39,066 nucleotides of DNA from Desulfobulbaceae bacterium (GCA_023230525.1 JALNXE010000035.1:1-39066); one strand, 5' to 3'. Shown: positions 1 through 7,733, counted from the stretch's first letter. Numbers and translations are program-made. The notes: generated by a model not told the origin, from the letters alone.

Positions 1-85
1 AGGCATTTCGCTCAATTCGCATAGGTGAATAAACGCAACTGTTAAAAAAAATCTACCTGCCCGACTTTGACGAGGTTACTCTGTC

Positions 86-1846
86 ATGAAAAATAACCGC
101 TCAAACTCCGACAGACTCCTAGAGGCTATTAGAGATATGAAGTCCAGGGGTGGCAATTATTTAGATCTTGATAAGATAAAGCTTCTGGTTGAAAAGGGAG
201 CGAATGTTAACGCTAAAAACGGAAATGGCTTCACTGCTCTCATGGAAAGCTGTAGCGGAAGCTCATCTTCATATGAAATTGCAAAATTTCTGATTGAAAA
301 GGGGGCAAATGTTAACGCTAAAGACAAATACGGGAACACCCCTCTCATGCATGCCTCTGCCTTTCCCGACGACAGCAACCTTGAAATCGTGAAACTTTTG
401 GTTGAAAAGGGAGCGAATGTTAATGACAAACATTCATCTGGCTCAACCGCGTTAATGCATGCAGCTATTAGTAGTAATTTTCATATTGCAAAATTTTTGA
501 TTGAAAATGGCGCAGATATTTACGCTAAAAATCAATTCAATCAAACCCCAAGTGAAATGTTAGAGAAAGAAAATGAAATGGAAAAAATAAAAGAGGAAGC
601 AAATGATCTAGAAATTGCATCTTCTTACTTCGATAAAATTGGCGAGCTCAGCAATCTAACAGTTTGCAATATTATTCGGGATATTGAACCTGGCGCTTAC
701 GATAATGCTTTACAATTAATCGCAACGATCGACAATTTTTTAAACAACAAGCATTGGAGAAAAGTTTTAGAAGCAAGAAAATCAAGTATATTTAATATAT
801 ACTTTAGTAAATCTATGACTTTAATTAATCTCAAGAGGTTTGATGAAAGCCTGCAAAATTATTATACATACCGAATAAAAATACCAGAGTCTTATATTAA
901 GGAGTACAAAGACTCAACCCAACACTCATCCCAGTATGAGCAAAATTGTTGGAGGGAGATAATTGATAATTTGCCTTCAGAAGTAAACACATCCTCTAAT
1001 CTTCAAGGAAGTTCTTTAGCAAATAATATACAGCCATTTTGCAATAGCACTAGTCTGGCAGAATATTACACCCTTTTTAGTTTTCATTTTGGCCATTTAG
1101 CCAAAATCCATTTTGAGGAGATGAGAATTCTCTCAAAATTTTTCCCTCCTCCTCGTCCCATTGAGGTTGCTCTAATTTCTGGCCATGAGTATAAAAGTGG
1201 CACATATCATATTGTTGTCCCAAGGGAATCTGATTCAGCTGATTCTCTTTGTGATTGGTACCTTTATTGTAACAAAATGATTATAGCTACTCATCGGTAC
1301 GATGCAATAAATAAATATAGTTACAAAAATGACTTTGATAGAGAGGTAATACAAATTTTGGATTGGGATATATTTGTACCCAAGCACTTCACTCATGATG
1401 AGGAAAAAGCACTACATGAAAAAGATCAAGAAATTGGACATGAATTAGTTACTAGATTTATGTTGGAGTCACGCAACCCTGAATTATGTAATGAATTTAA
1501 AAATCAATTATTAATAATTGTTGCTACGATATTAGACGAATACAAAACAAAACACGTCGCGAGTTTAAGTTGGCAAGAGAAAATTCATATAGAAAATATA
1601 AATCAAAAAATGTATGCGGTAAAATTTTGCTTAGAACGTGTAGGGCTTACTTCGGGCGCATTACAATTTAGAAATGCGATTGCTCAAACCTCTCGCATTT
1701 CTCTTGAAGAAAAACAAATTAGTATTGTTTCAAATATTCTTAAAAAATTATGCTACGATCATACTCATTTTGAAGCAGAACTACATGAGCGTTTATCAAA
1801 ATATCGTAAGCGATCACAGGGTATGAAATCTTCATTAACTAACTGA
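86..1846 (+). CDS. Ankyrin-repeat protein with large uncharacterised C-terminal region
   Basis: Protein of 586 residues. Residues about 30-160 form four ankyrin repeats, each ending in a variant of LLVEKGANVNAK followed by G.TALM or G.TPLM; the repeats are also visible as near-identical DNA at about 187, 290, 402 and 500. The remaining 400 residues match no family I recognise. They contain a charged stretch around 160-200, a patch reading YHIVVPRESDSADSLCDWY, and a His/Glu-rich segment (THDEEKALHEKDQEIGHEL) that is not a convincing metalloprotease site. There is no signal peptide or membrane segment, so it is probably cytoplasmic. A GAGG about 10 nt upstream supports the start. The gene is much more AT-rich than the core genes and lies inside the tRNA-bounded island, so it is probably horizontally acquired cargo. 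Ankyrin domains bind proteins; the function of the C-terminus is unknown. Confidence 0.85.
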   Translation: MKNNRSNSDRLLEAIRDMKSRGGNYLDLDKIKLLVEKGANVNAKNGNGFTALMESCSGSSSSYEIAKFLIEKGANVNAKDKYGNTPLMHASAFPDDSNLEIVKLLVEKGANVNDKHSSGSTALMHAAISSNFHIAKFLIENGADIYAKNQFNQTPSEMLEKENEMEKIKEEANDLEIASSYFDKIGELSNLTVCNIIRDIEPGAYDNALQLIATIDNFLNNKHWRKVLEARKSSIFNIYFSKSMTLINLKRFDESLQNYYTYRIKIPESYIKEYKDSTQHSSQYEQNCWREIIDNLPSEVNTSSNLQGSSLANNIQPFCNSTSLAEYYTLFSFHFGHLAKIHFEEMRILSKFFPPPRPIEVALISGHEYKSGTYHIVVPRESDSADSLCDWYLYCNKMIIATHRYDAINKYSYKNDFDREVIQILDWDIFVPKHFTHDEEKALHEKDQEIGHELVTRFMLESRNPELCNEFKNQLLIIVATILDEYKTKHVASLSWQEKIHIENINQKMYAVKFCLERVGLTSGALQFRNAIAQTSRISLEEKQISIVSNILKKLCYDHTHFEAELHERLSKYRKRSQGMKSSLTN

Positions 1847-1982
1847 TTATACGATGTAATTCGCAATTAATGTTGATAAGAAATTTTCAAACATTTTAAA
1901 ATAAAACATCACAAAATCAATGACTTAATAGATGTATACAAAATTTGCATGAAATTTTTTGCTGAAAAATCAATCAATTAAC

Positions 1983-1997
1983 CCTGTGATCGGTTAC
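1983..1997 (+). repeat. IS66-type terminal repeat, extra copy at the left junction
   Basis: CCTGTGATCGGTTAC, identical to the IS end at 2325-2339 and in the same orientation. Its outer edge abuts the 8-bp CTCCGACA at 1998. The DNA to its left is AT-rich and shows no recognisable IS interior, so it seems to be the end of another, eroded copy. Confidence 0.75.
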
Positions 1998-2313
1998 CTC
2001 CGACAGCGAAGCGGGGACGTTTGTCCGCCATATCGAGAACGAAATGGACTCGCTCTTCACCTTTCTCCTGGAAGAAGGCGTGGATCCCACGAACAACTTC
2101 GGGGAACGGATGCTCCGTTTTGCCGTTCTCTGGCGGAAACGCAGCCAGGGAACCAGCAGTGAAAAAGGCAATCGCTGGGTGGAACGGATTGTCTCCCTCA
2201 GGCAAACCTGCCGGTTGCAGGGTAAGTCCTCGTTTGCCGTGCTGGTGGAGGCGATGAACTGCTATTTCAAAGAACAAAAACCTGACTTGGCGTGGATCAG
2301 GCTAGCGACCTGA
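1998..2313 (+). pseudogene. IS66 transposase C-terminal fragment, inverted
   Basis: Reading from the 8-bp junction, this frame runs SDSEAGTFVRHIENEMDSL and continues to a TGA at 2311. It contains NNFGERML, which holds the third catalytic residue (Glu) of the IS66 DDE triad, and the usual IS66 tail with ERIVSLRQTC. It joins exactly to the minus-strand fragment, which ends YRDSD, so both were one gene before this segment flipped. The fragment has no start codon of its own at the true beginning; an internal ATG at 2044 is probably meaningless. The IS 3' end follows 11 nt after the stop. Confidence 0.9.
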
Positions 2314-2324
2314 CGGAGGCCACC

Positions 2325-2339
2325 CCTGTGATCGGTTAC
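2325..2339 (+). repeat. IS66-type 3' terminal repeat (inside the inverted segment)
   Basis: CCTGTGATCGGTTAC, 11 nt after the transposase stop codon. It is followed directly by TGTCGGAG (2340-2347), the reverse complement of the CTCCGACA at 1998-2005. Confidence 0.85.
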
Positions 2340-3438
2340 TGTCGGAGTCCCGGTACAGCGCAATCAGCCGGCAAAGCCGGGCATAAAATGCTCGCCATTC
2401 GGCTTTGGTTGGCGGATCCTTGGCCATTTTGCATAATTTCCGCAGCTCATCTCTGGCCCAGGCCCCGCATTTGGCAAGTTCCGGATCAGTCCGTTCCGCG
2501 AGGCCCTTGGCCCGCCGGATCATGTGGGCCAGGCATGTCTGCCGCTGATGGACCCAGTTTTGATAAAGCCGGTAGCCGTCACTCACCAGGATCCCTTCCC
2601 AGGCCCCGATCAACTCGGCAAAAGCTGCCTGGGAACGGTTCGTGTGGATCATGAAGAAGGCGGCCACCGAGTTGGCCATCACCCACAGCCAGTGCAGCTT
2701 GCCACTGCTTTTCCAGGCGGTCTCGTCAAGATGATTCACTTTGGCGCAGCGGGCCTTGTCTTTGATCGACTCGTAATGCGGTTTGATGGCCGCTGAGGCC
2801 CGGTCGATGATCTTTTGCACGGCGCCAAGGCTGATCGGCACCCCCAGCACCGAGGAACAGAAGGACTGGATCGTCTCGCGGCTGTTGCCGTCGATACCGC
2901 CGATCTCGGCTACCAGGGCGGAAAACCTGGGGCCGAACCCGGTGCTGAACTCGGCCGGAACATAGCCCTTGCCGATTTTGCCGCAGGCCGTGCACTGTCC
3001 TTTATAGAGGATGAAGTGCATGACCGCCATGACGATTTGCGGCAGCTCAATATGCTGGTGGGTATAATAGGGCCGCAGGTTCCTGAAGGTACGACAGCCG
3101 CAGATGCATGGTCCGGGATGCACCGCTTTGGTTTTCGTCGGTGGCATGAGCTGCTGCCGGTGGCCTTTGTGCCCTTTGCGGCCACCGGGCTTGCGTTTTT
3201 TGGGCTGAGCTCCCTTCTCTTTATAGGGCGGATCAGACGAGGGCGGCCTGTTGGAGTTCGACGAGTTCTGGTTGAGTTTGGCTTTGAGTTCGCTGACCTC
3301 GGCCTCCAGTTCCTTGATGCGTTTCTCCTGGCGGGCCGTGTGTTCAAGCAGGAGCAGGATGAGCTGCCGGGCGGCAGACGGCAGTCCATCCGTCTCGGTG
3401 ATCGTCAGGACCTTTGCCAAGAGTTCCTTGTCAAGCAC
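2340..3438 (-). pseudogene. IS66 family transposase (TnpC-like), truncated by inversion of its 3' end
   Basis: GTG start at 3438 with GGAGG upstream, overlapping the stop of the DUF4338 gene (GTGCTTGA). In order it has an N-terminal coiled coil, the NSSNSNRPPSSD motif typical of IS66, a basic KRKPGGRKGHKGH region, a zinc-finger region (CICGC, then CTACG), and the DDE core with Asp in VNHLDET and Asp in ILVSDGY. True homology stops at YRDSD by the inversion junction; the frame then reads into unrelated sequence to a stop at 2302. The catalytic Glu lies on the inverted piece at 1998-2313, so this protein should be inactive. IS66 elements normally carry tnpA and tnpB upstream; here a DUF4338 gene occupies that place. 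Confidence 0.9.
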
Positions 3439-4303
3439 AGAGATCCTCCCGGAAGGTTCTGGCCAGCGGGTAAAGAAACACCGCCTTGACCGGCTCGGCA
3501 CACCTGTTGGTCCGGTCGTATTTCCCCCGGCCCTTGGTGGTGCCGACTTTGAGCCAGTTGGCGGCCTTGTAGCACGTGCCGGCAAAGCGGGTCGTGTCAA
3601 CAAAGGTCTCCAGCAGGCAGATCCGCTGGTTGTAAAAGGCCTGCCAGTCAGCCGGCAAAACCCGGATGTTTAAGGCCAGGAGCTTGGAGGCCAGGTGCCG
3701 GACCTTGACCCAGGGCAGGATCAGGAAGCGGACATTGTTAACTACCTTGGGCAGGTTGGCTTCCCGCTTCCCTCGATCCCAGCCGATCAGCCGGTCGCGG
3801 TCCGCCACCTTCCAGGCGGCGGAGCCCCAGCCGAGGCAGGCCACCAGGCGGCCGTCGAGATAGGCCAGGTACTTCAGGTAGGAACCGACGATCCAGGGTG
3901 TTCCCAGGTAATGATGGCGGTCAACGAGGTAATCCCACAACCCTTCATCAGGGGTGCGGCGCACCATCTTGATTGTCAAAGAGCCGAACGCGGAAATGGC
4001 ACCGGCCATTTCCGTGGAGTCGATAATGTACTCGCGTCGATCCGCTTTTCTCGGATGCCGGAATGATTCATTCTGGCGGGGAGGAAGAATGATTTCCCCC
4101 TTGCTTTCCAGGGCCAGCAGCATGACCCGGCAGGCCCGGTCTTTGAGTTGGCCGTTGGCCTGCTGCCAGCTCCACTTCTGGCACAGTATCCTGGAGATCG
4201 CCGTCCGTCCTTCCTGCCAATGGTCAGCGGTAACCCGGCGGATGAGGTCAAGATCGTTTTTGTCGATGTGGCGACCGCGTATATGGTATGTTTGTGTTGT
4301 CAA
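3431..4303 (-). CDS. DUF4338 / DruA-like protein encoded within an IS66-type element
   Basis: 290 residues. Motifs typical of DUF4338, the domain of the Druantia protein DruA, are clear: YLVDRHHYLG, VACLGWGSAAWK, RDRLIGW, NNVRFLILPWV, LLETFVD, GTCYKAANW and GTTKGRGK. The start is a TTG at 4303 with GGAG 8 nt upstream. The stop codon overlaps the GTG start of the transposase, and both genes lie between the element's terminal repeats, so this is an IS passenger or an IS functional gene, not a Druantia locus; no druB-E homologues are nearby. It appears intact although its transposase partner is broken. The biochemical role of the domain is not established; a DNA-related role in transposition is inference from position. 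Confidence 0.85.
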   Translation of the reverse strand: MTTQTYHIRGRHIDKNDLDLIRRVTADHWQEGRTAISRILCQKWSWQQANGQLKDRACRVMLLALESKGEIILPPRQNESFRHPRKADRREYIIDSTEMAGAISAFGSLTIKMVRRTPDEGLWDYLVDRHHYLGTPWIVGSYLKYLAYLDGRLVACLGWGSAAWKVADRDRLIGWDRGKREANLPKVVNNVRFLILPWVKVRHLASKLLALNIRVLPADWQAFYNQRICLLETFVDTTRFAGTCYKAANWLKVGTTKGRGKYDRTNRCAEPVKAVFLYPLARTFREDLCA

Positions 4304-4373
4304 GGTGGCTGCTCCATGTCTATGGCAGCACCTTAAGAAATTCCGGCGCGCGTCGCCAGTTAAAAATTTATAA

Positions 4374-4388
4374 CCTGTGATGGGTTAC
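4374..4388 (-). repeat. IS66-type 5' terminal repeat
   Basis: On the minus strand this reads GTAACCCATCACAGG and pairs with the 3' end with one mismatch. The outside sequence (4389 onward) runs into the remnant of a higB-type toxin gene. Confidence 0.8.
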
Positions 4389-4391
4389 TAA

Positions 4392-4451
4392 TCAACAATG
4401 GTTCGTGCAGCCAAGCAAGCCTTTGATGTTAACTACGGTGATTACCACTAA
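4392..4451 (+). pseudogene. C-terminal remnant of a HigB-type toxin
   Basis: The frame ending at the TAA of 4449 reads AFDVNYGDYH. HigB/RelE-type toxins commonly end in a short acidic strand followed by DYH. The remnant begins at the IS end and contains no start or catalytic region, so the toxin was cut by the IS. The antitoxin gene follows 12 nt after the stop, the usual toxin-first order of higBA. The match is short, so the call rests on position as much as on sequence. Confidence 0.6.
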
Positions 4452-4463
4452 AGGAGGAAGGCG

Positions 4464-4748
4464 ATGGTAATGTACAATCCACCACATCCGGGAAAAGTGA
4501 TCCGGGAACTGTGTATAAAACCACTGAATTTATCAGTGACCGATGCTGCTGAAGGGCTAGGAGTCTCAAGAAAAACGCTTTCAGCGTTGCTTAATGGCCG
4601 TTTCGGCATTTCGCCAGAAATGGCGATAAGGTTATCCAAGGCTTTTGGTGGCAGCGCTGAAAGCTGGATTATTCAGCAGGCGCAATATGACCTGTGGCAG
4701 GCAAGACAAAAGGCGGGTGAAATTAAAGTAAAGGCCTTTGCCGCTTAG
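4464..4748 (+). CDS. higA: HigA-family addiction module antitoxin, orphaned
   Basis: 94-residue XRE-type helix-turn-helix protein. The N-terminal NPPHPGKVIRELCIKPL, the HTH around residues 25-60 (SVTDAAEGLGVSRKTLSALL), ISPEMAIRLSKAFG and the QYDLWQAR near the end are the hallmarks of HigA. The protein normally binds and neutralises the HigB mRNA interferase and represses its own operon. AGGAGG 7 nt upstream supports the start. Only the last codons of the toxin survive upstream, so it is now an orphan; it may still bind DNA or neutralise a related toxin elsewhere. Confidence 0.9.
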   Translation: MVMYNPPHPGKVIRELCIKPLNLSVTDAAEGLGVSRKTLSALLNGRFGISPEMAIRLSKAFGGSAESWIIQQAQYDLWQARQKAGEIKVKAFAA

Positions 4749-5012
4749 ACATAGCCCGTTGAGTGAAAACAAAATAGCGGGCTCCAAAAAAGTAAAATGC
4801 AATCCCCGCCCTGGGGAGCTGGCCGCCGATCCGACCGGCGCTGCCCTCGATGCCGGGGAATCTGATTGCAGAATTATCAAGTCTGGGGCAGCCAGGGCGA
4901 TCAAAATGCAATCAAAATGCCGATGCCGGCATCCGGGCCAGTTGGTGATGGCATGAGCAAATTCCTTGTCCATCCTGAATGTTCAGGGTTATAGCAAGTT
5001 ATACTGTTTTCA
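4749..5012. other. Intergenic, no gene seen
   Basis: Between the first antitoxin and the second toxin-antitoxin remnant. A stem AGCCCG/CGGGCT (about 4752-4782) follows the first antitoxin but lacks a T-run. The motif AACAAAATAGCGG at 4768-4780 recurs exactly at 6558-6570, with a variant at 5482. I see no coding sequence. Confidence 0.5.
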
Positions 5013-5041
5013 TTGAATAACCACCTATAACTCAATATAGG
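5013..5041 (+). promoter_or_regulatory. Candidate promoter with overlapping palindrome upstream of the second higA remnant operon
   Basis: TTGAAT (5013-5018) and TATAGG (5036-5041) are separated by 17 nt. The palindrome CCTATA-6-TATAGG (5024-5041) overlaps the -10 region, as expected for an operator bound by an autoregulating antitoxin. This is sequence-pattern evidence only. Confidence 0.45.
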
Positions 5042-5052
5042 CGAGGTAAAAA

Positions 5053-5187
5053 ATGGATAAGATCAAAAATCCAATTGCCGGCAGTTACCATTCCATACCT
5101 TACCTTTTCAGCCCCCTCCTTCGTCGATTCCCCTTCCTGTTTCCGGCCGACTGAGAAGATGTGGTCGATTATGAGGATTATCACTAA
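5053..5187 (+). pseudogene. Second HigB-type toxin remnant
   Basis: An ATG at 5053 has a good GAGG site and opens 33 codons (ending FLFPAD) that do not resemble a toxin. After the TGA at 5152, the same frame reads EDVVDYEDYH and stops at a TAA that overlaps the ATG of the next antitoxin (TAATG). EDV.DY.DYH is the usual HigB C-terminus. The simplest reading is a toxin gene whose middle was lost, leaving promoter, start region and tail. The first 33 codons could instead be an unrelated small ORF. Confidence 0.5.
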
Positions 5188-5483
5188 TGGCAATTCAACA
5201 ACATAAACCTATGCACCCAGGGGCATTCATAAAGCGTGTATATTTAACGCCTTTTAACATTGCCTCTAATGAATTGGCCCGGAAATTACGAGTTAGCCCT
5301 GGTCTAGTTAGTCGTTTGATCACCGGAAAAACTGATGTTTCACCGGCAATGGCTTTAAAACTTTCCAAGGTGCTTGGTCGATCCCCTGAAAGCTGGTTAC
5401 TGATGCAAGATAATTATGATCTTTGGCAGGCAAAGCAAAAGGTTGATTTGCAAAATTATGAAACTATAGCTTTTGCTGTTTAA
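5187..5483 (+). CDS. higA: HigA-family addiction module antitoxin, second orphan
   Basis: 98 residues with the HigA pattern: HPGAFIKRVYLTPFNIASNE, HTH around 28-62 (ARKLRVSPGLVSRLITGK), VSPAMALKLSKVLGRSPESW and NYDLWQAKQK. It is clearly diverged from the antitoxin at 4464, so it is an independent acquisition or an old duplicate rather than a recent copy. Its ATG overlaps the stop of the toxin remnant, which implies former translational coupling. No intact toxin is present. Confidence 0.88.
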   Translation: MAIQQHKPMHPGAFIKRVYLTPFNIASNELARKLRVSPGLVSRLITGKTDVSPAMALKLSKVLGRSPESWLLMQDNYDLWQAKQKVDLQNYETIAFAV

Positions 5484-5640
5484 CAAAATAGGGGCGGGAG
5501 CTTTTGCGATCACAAGGCCGATTAGCTCTGGGTCGGTCAGGACGGTACCGGCCTCTGCCGGCAATTACAGAGGGCTCTCCTTTGGAAGGATATCCCCCTT
5601 GTGTGTCTGGATTTAGCCCCAACAACAATGCGGCGCAAAA

Positions 5641-6345
5641 ATGGTAGGCAAGAAAAACATGAATGAAGACCAAGGGAAAGGCCATAACGGTAACCAAATT
5701 GACAAGATAGAGCTTCTTATTGATAAAAAAATTGCTGAAGCAAAGCTAGTGGTAGCAGAAAAAAGGCTTAATCATCTTCTAACATTGGGAGCCGCTTTTT
5801 TAGCCATCTTTGGCACTTTTATTCCATTATTTCTAACCCAACAGTCAACTAATCGTGCTGACTCTGCTATTGAAAAAATGGAAAGAAAATTTGAAGAACT
5901 TGCGGGAAAGCAGTTAAGGAAACCAGTAATTGCTTGCTTTGTTGACGGGAAGCCCCTCGCAAATTCAATCCTACATTTTGACAGACTACATAGAACAAAG
6001 GATATTGTGGTTAAAAATATTGGGAATGCGGATGCAAATTATATAAAAGTAAAATTATACATAAAAAATTATTCTTCTTATTTTAGTGATAAATGTGCAG
6101 ATGGTATGAATTGGAGAGTTATTGAAAGTGACAACCCCCAGTTTAACAACGCTCTTATTATTGAAAACGATAACCTTACAAATTTCATTGTTTTGCTATT
6201 AGCTCAAGACTCTGTAAAATTTTCTCTAAGTCTTAATAACCGAGGTCCCGAACCTCCAAAAGGAAAGACAGAAGCTCTCTTAGTGATATTTTATGGTGAA
6301 CCCACAGGACTTGAAGTCCCATTTACCTTTGAATTTGAAATGTAA
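5641..6345 (+). CDS. AT-rich membrane-anchored protein of unknown function
   Basis: About 234 residues from the first ATG; an ATG at 5659 (MNEDQGKGHN) is an alternative start, and neither has a strong ribosome site. A charged, helical N-terminus (about 20-45) leads into one membrane helix (LTLGAAFLAIFGTFIPLFL, about 47-66), a short coiled-coil-like segment, and a soluble domain rich in predicted beta strands with the phrase KDIVVKNIGNADANYIKVKL. That phrase is typical of Ig-like or jelly-roll domains of membrane-tethered accessory proteins. I do not recognise the family. Low GC and position between island genes point to horizontal origin. A protein of similar layout is encoded at 25842. Confidence 0.75.
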   Translation: MVGKKNMNEDQGKGHNGNQIDKIELLIDKKIAEAKLVVAEKRLNHLLTLGAAFLAIFGTFIPLFLTQQSTNRADSAIEKMERKFEELAGKQLRKPVIACFVDGKPLANSILHFDRLHRTKDIVVKNIGNADANYIKVKLYIKNYSSYFSDKCADGMNWRVIESDNPQFNNALIIENDNLTNFIVLLLAQDSVKFSLSLNNRGPEPPKGKTEALLVIFYGEPTGLEVPFTFEFEM

Positions 6346-6584
6346 TATCACACGAAATAACAGCTACGGTGACGAATAATATTAACTGCTCCCCCCCTAG
6401 CAAGGCCTAGCCACATGATACTGACCGTCTTCCGGATTGAGGGGGAGGACATCAGAGGTAAGCTATCACAGAAATGGAAAGGGGTCAGATCTGTCTTTGC
6501 CTTTTGTTTTGGGTAGAATTTAAAGTCAAGATATCTTCGATACCCCCCGAAATTTGAAACAAAATAGCGGAAACTGTTGCGTAT
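6346..6584. other. Intergenic with repeat-like debris
   Basis: Contains GGGGTCAGATCTGTCTTTG (about 6480), which resembles the GGGGTCAGATCT repeats often found beside REP-associated Y1 transposases, and the island motif AACAAAATAGCGG (6558-6570). No gene is visible. Confidence 0.4.
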
Positions 6585-6926
6585 TTAGATGCATTTTTTG
6601 TACTGCTGGACTAGGCACTGCAGGAGTCGGCCAACGTCTTCAGCGGTTGATTCAAGGGTAAAGCCAAATTTGTTTACCTGGCCGGACACATAGTCATTTG
6701 CGCGAGGAATGCCCCAGCAATCAACAATAATATGTACTTGCGCGGCTAGAGCTGCTTCGTTACCCCAGATCCCGCGTACCTTTTCAATACCTTCGGCATG
6801 GTGCCGGTGTCGTCGGTGGTCGTCCCGGTATTGTCCGGAAAGCTCATCGAGCCATTTATGTACTTCGGGCCATTCGCGCCCGAGGATTCGCCTGCAATCA
6901 GCGCAATGTTCATACTGATATGCCAT
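6585..6926 (-). CDS. Small DUF6915-like protein
   Basis: 113 residues, starting at an ATG at 6926. The segment HKWLDELSGQYRDDHRRHRHHAEGI (split here as HKWLDELS and RHRHHAEGI) is the signature I associate with small phage and plasmid proteins now grouped as DUF6915. The N-terminus has CADC, possibly metal binding. There is no membrane segment. Function is unknown; such genes are typical of mobile DNA, consistent with its place in the island. The family name is from memory and should be treated as tentative. Confidence 0.65.
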   Translation of the reverse strand: MAYQYEHCADCRRILGREWPEVHKWLDELSGQYRDDHRRHRHHAEGIEKVRGIWGNEAALAAQVHIIVDCWGIPRANDYVSGQVNKFGFTLESTAEDVGRLLQCLVQQYKKCI

Positions 6927-7359
6927 GTTTTTTATCTCAACTTAGTGTGATGCCCGAGTTTAGTTGTTATCCAGACCCACCACGTGAAATGAGGCTGCGC
7001 AAAATTAACAGCAGGAATTTAATAAACTCGGCTATCATATTACACAACAGCCTGACGGTTACAAGGCCAATTGTAAAATACAGGCCGAAAAGCCGCATAG
7101 CGGACAAACAGAAAATCATGGGCTGTACATGCCACCCTCCCTTGCCTGAAAGCCTGTATTTGCAAGGGAGAGCGGCATCGTTTCAACTTAGATAATACCA
7201 AAGGAGTACTACTTCGCCCAAATGCTGCAGGAAGCAAAGAGAACAAAAAAAGCAAATGACAGCGATCAATGATCGAAGATGCAATAAGGCTGAGAAAAAT
7301 CAGAACCATCCCAGTGGTTACCAGCGGCTATGCTGGCACCATCCAAACCATATGCGTTC
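6927..7359. other. Intergenic, no convincing gene
   Basis: About 430 bp. Short open frames occur on both strands but none has a credible ribosome site or protein-like composition. I see no tRNA or strong terminator. Confidence 0.4.
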
Positions 7360-7545
7360 TTATTCCTTTATTGGATATTTATTGAATAGTTTTTGCTCCT
7401 TCATTTTGATAATTATAAATCTCTCCTCTAATAATATCCTGGCCAGCCCCATTAGTTGGGTCCGAGCAAAAATATCAGCTGGCACGTCTTGGCCCAGTTT
7501 CACGCCCGAGTTTAATATAAAAATAATTGCGTCTATTAAATCCAT
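7360..7545 (-). CDS. Small hypothetical protein in the island end module
   Basis: 61 residues, start ATG at 7545 with a strong GGAGG about 8 nt upstream. It is hydrophobic and basic at the C-terminus (ILLEERFIIIKMKEQ) with no recognised domain. It lies downstream of the AlpA-like regulator on the same strand, 188 bp away, and may belong to the same transcript. A 74-residue frame overlapping it (from 7699) lacks a good start and is less likely. Confidence 0.5.
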   Translation of the reverse strand: MDLIDAIIFILNSGVKLGQDVPADIFARTQLMGLARILLEERFIIIKMKEQKLFNKYPIKE

Positions 7546-7733
7546 TGGTTATTCCTCCGATGAGAATAATTAATGTGCCTGTAAACGGGCAGTTATGGAC
7601 GGGAAAATAGTTCCATTCGGCCTTTGCCTTGCTGGTACACCTGTCTGCAAACTTCGGCAGCGGCTTTCCTCGGTGGGTTGATAAATTCAACCCACGCACT
7701 ATCTCTTTTTTTCTGTTGTTCCAGTGCCGAAAT

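Larger units (their letters stand above)
1983..4388 (-). mobile_element. Rearranged IS66-type insertion sequence with a DruA-like accessory gene
   Basis: On the minus strand the element starts at 4388 with the 15-bp end GTAACCCATCACAGG, then carries a DUF4338 gene and a coupled IS66 transposase. The 3' end, CCTGTGATCGGTTAC (14 of 15 complementary to the first end), is at 2325-2339 and points the wrong way, because the last part of the element is inverted. A third copy of the end is at 1983-1997, in the same orientation as the other two. The 8-bp sequence CTCCGACA at 1998-2005 and its inverted copy at 2340-2347 abut the two inner ends exactly; IS66 elements duplicate 8 bp on insertion. The outer flanks (1975-1982 CAATTAAC and 4389-4396 TAATCAAC) agree at 6 of 8 positions. 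The right end sits in a higB-like toxin gene. Confidence 0.85.

Noticed and set aside
3431..4303. A functional Druantia defence system
   Set aside because: Only the DruA-like domain is present; it lies inside an IS and no other Druantia genes are nearby.
4749..6584. Integron cassette array (attC sites) for the antitoxin and membrane-protein genes
   Set aside because: A GTTTAAC-like core follows the second antitoxin, but matching GTTRRRY partners and foldable attC stems are missing and no integrase is present.
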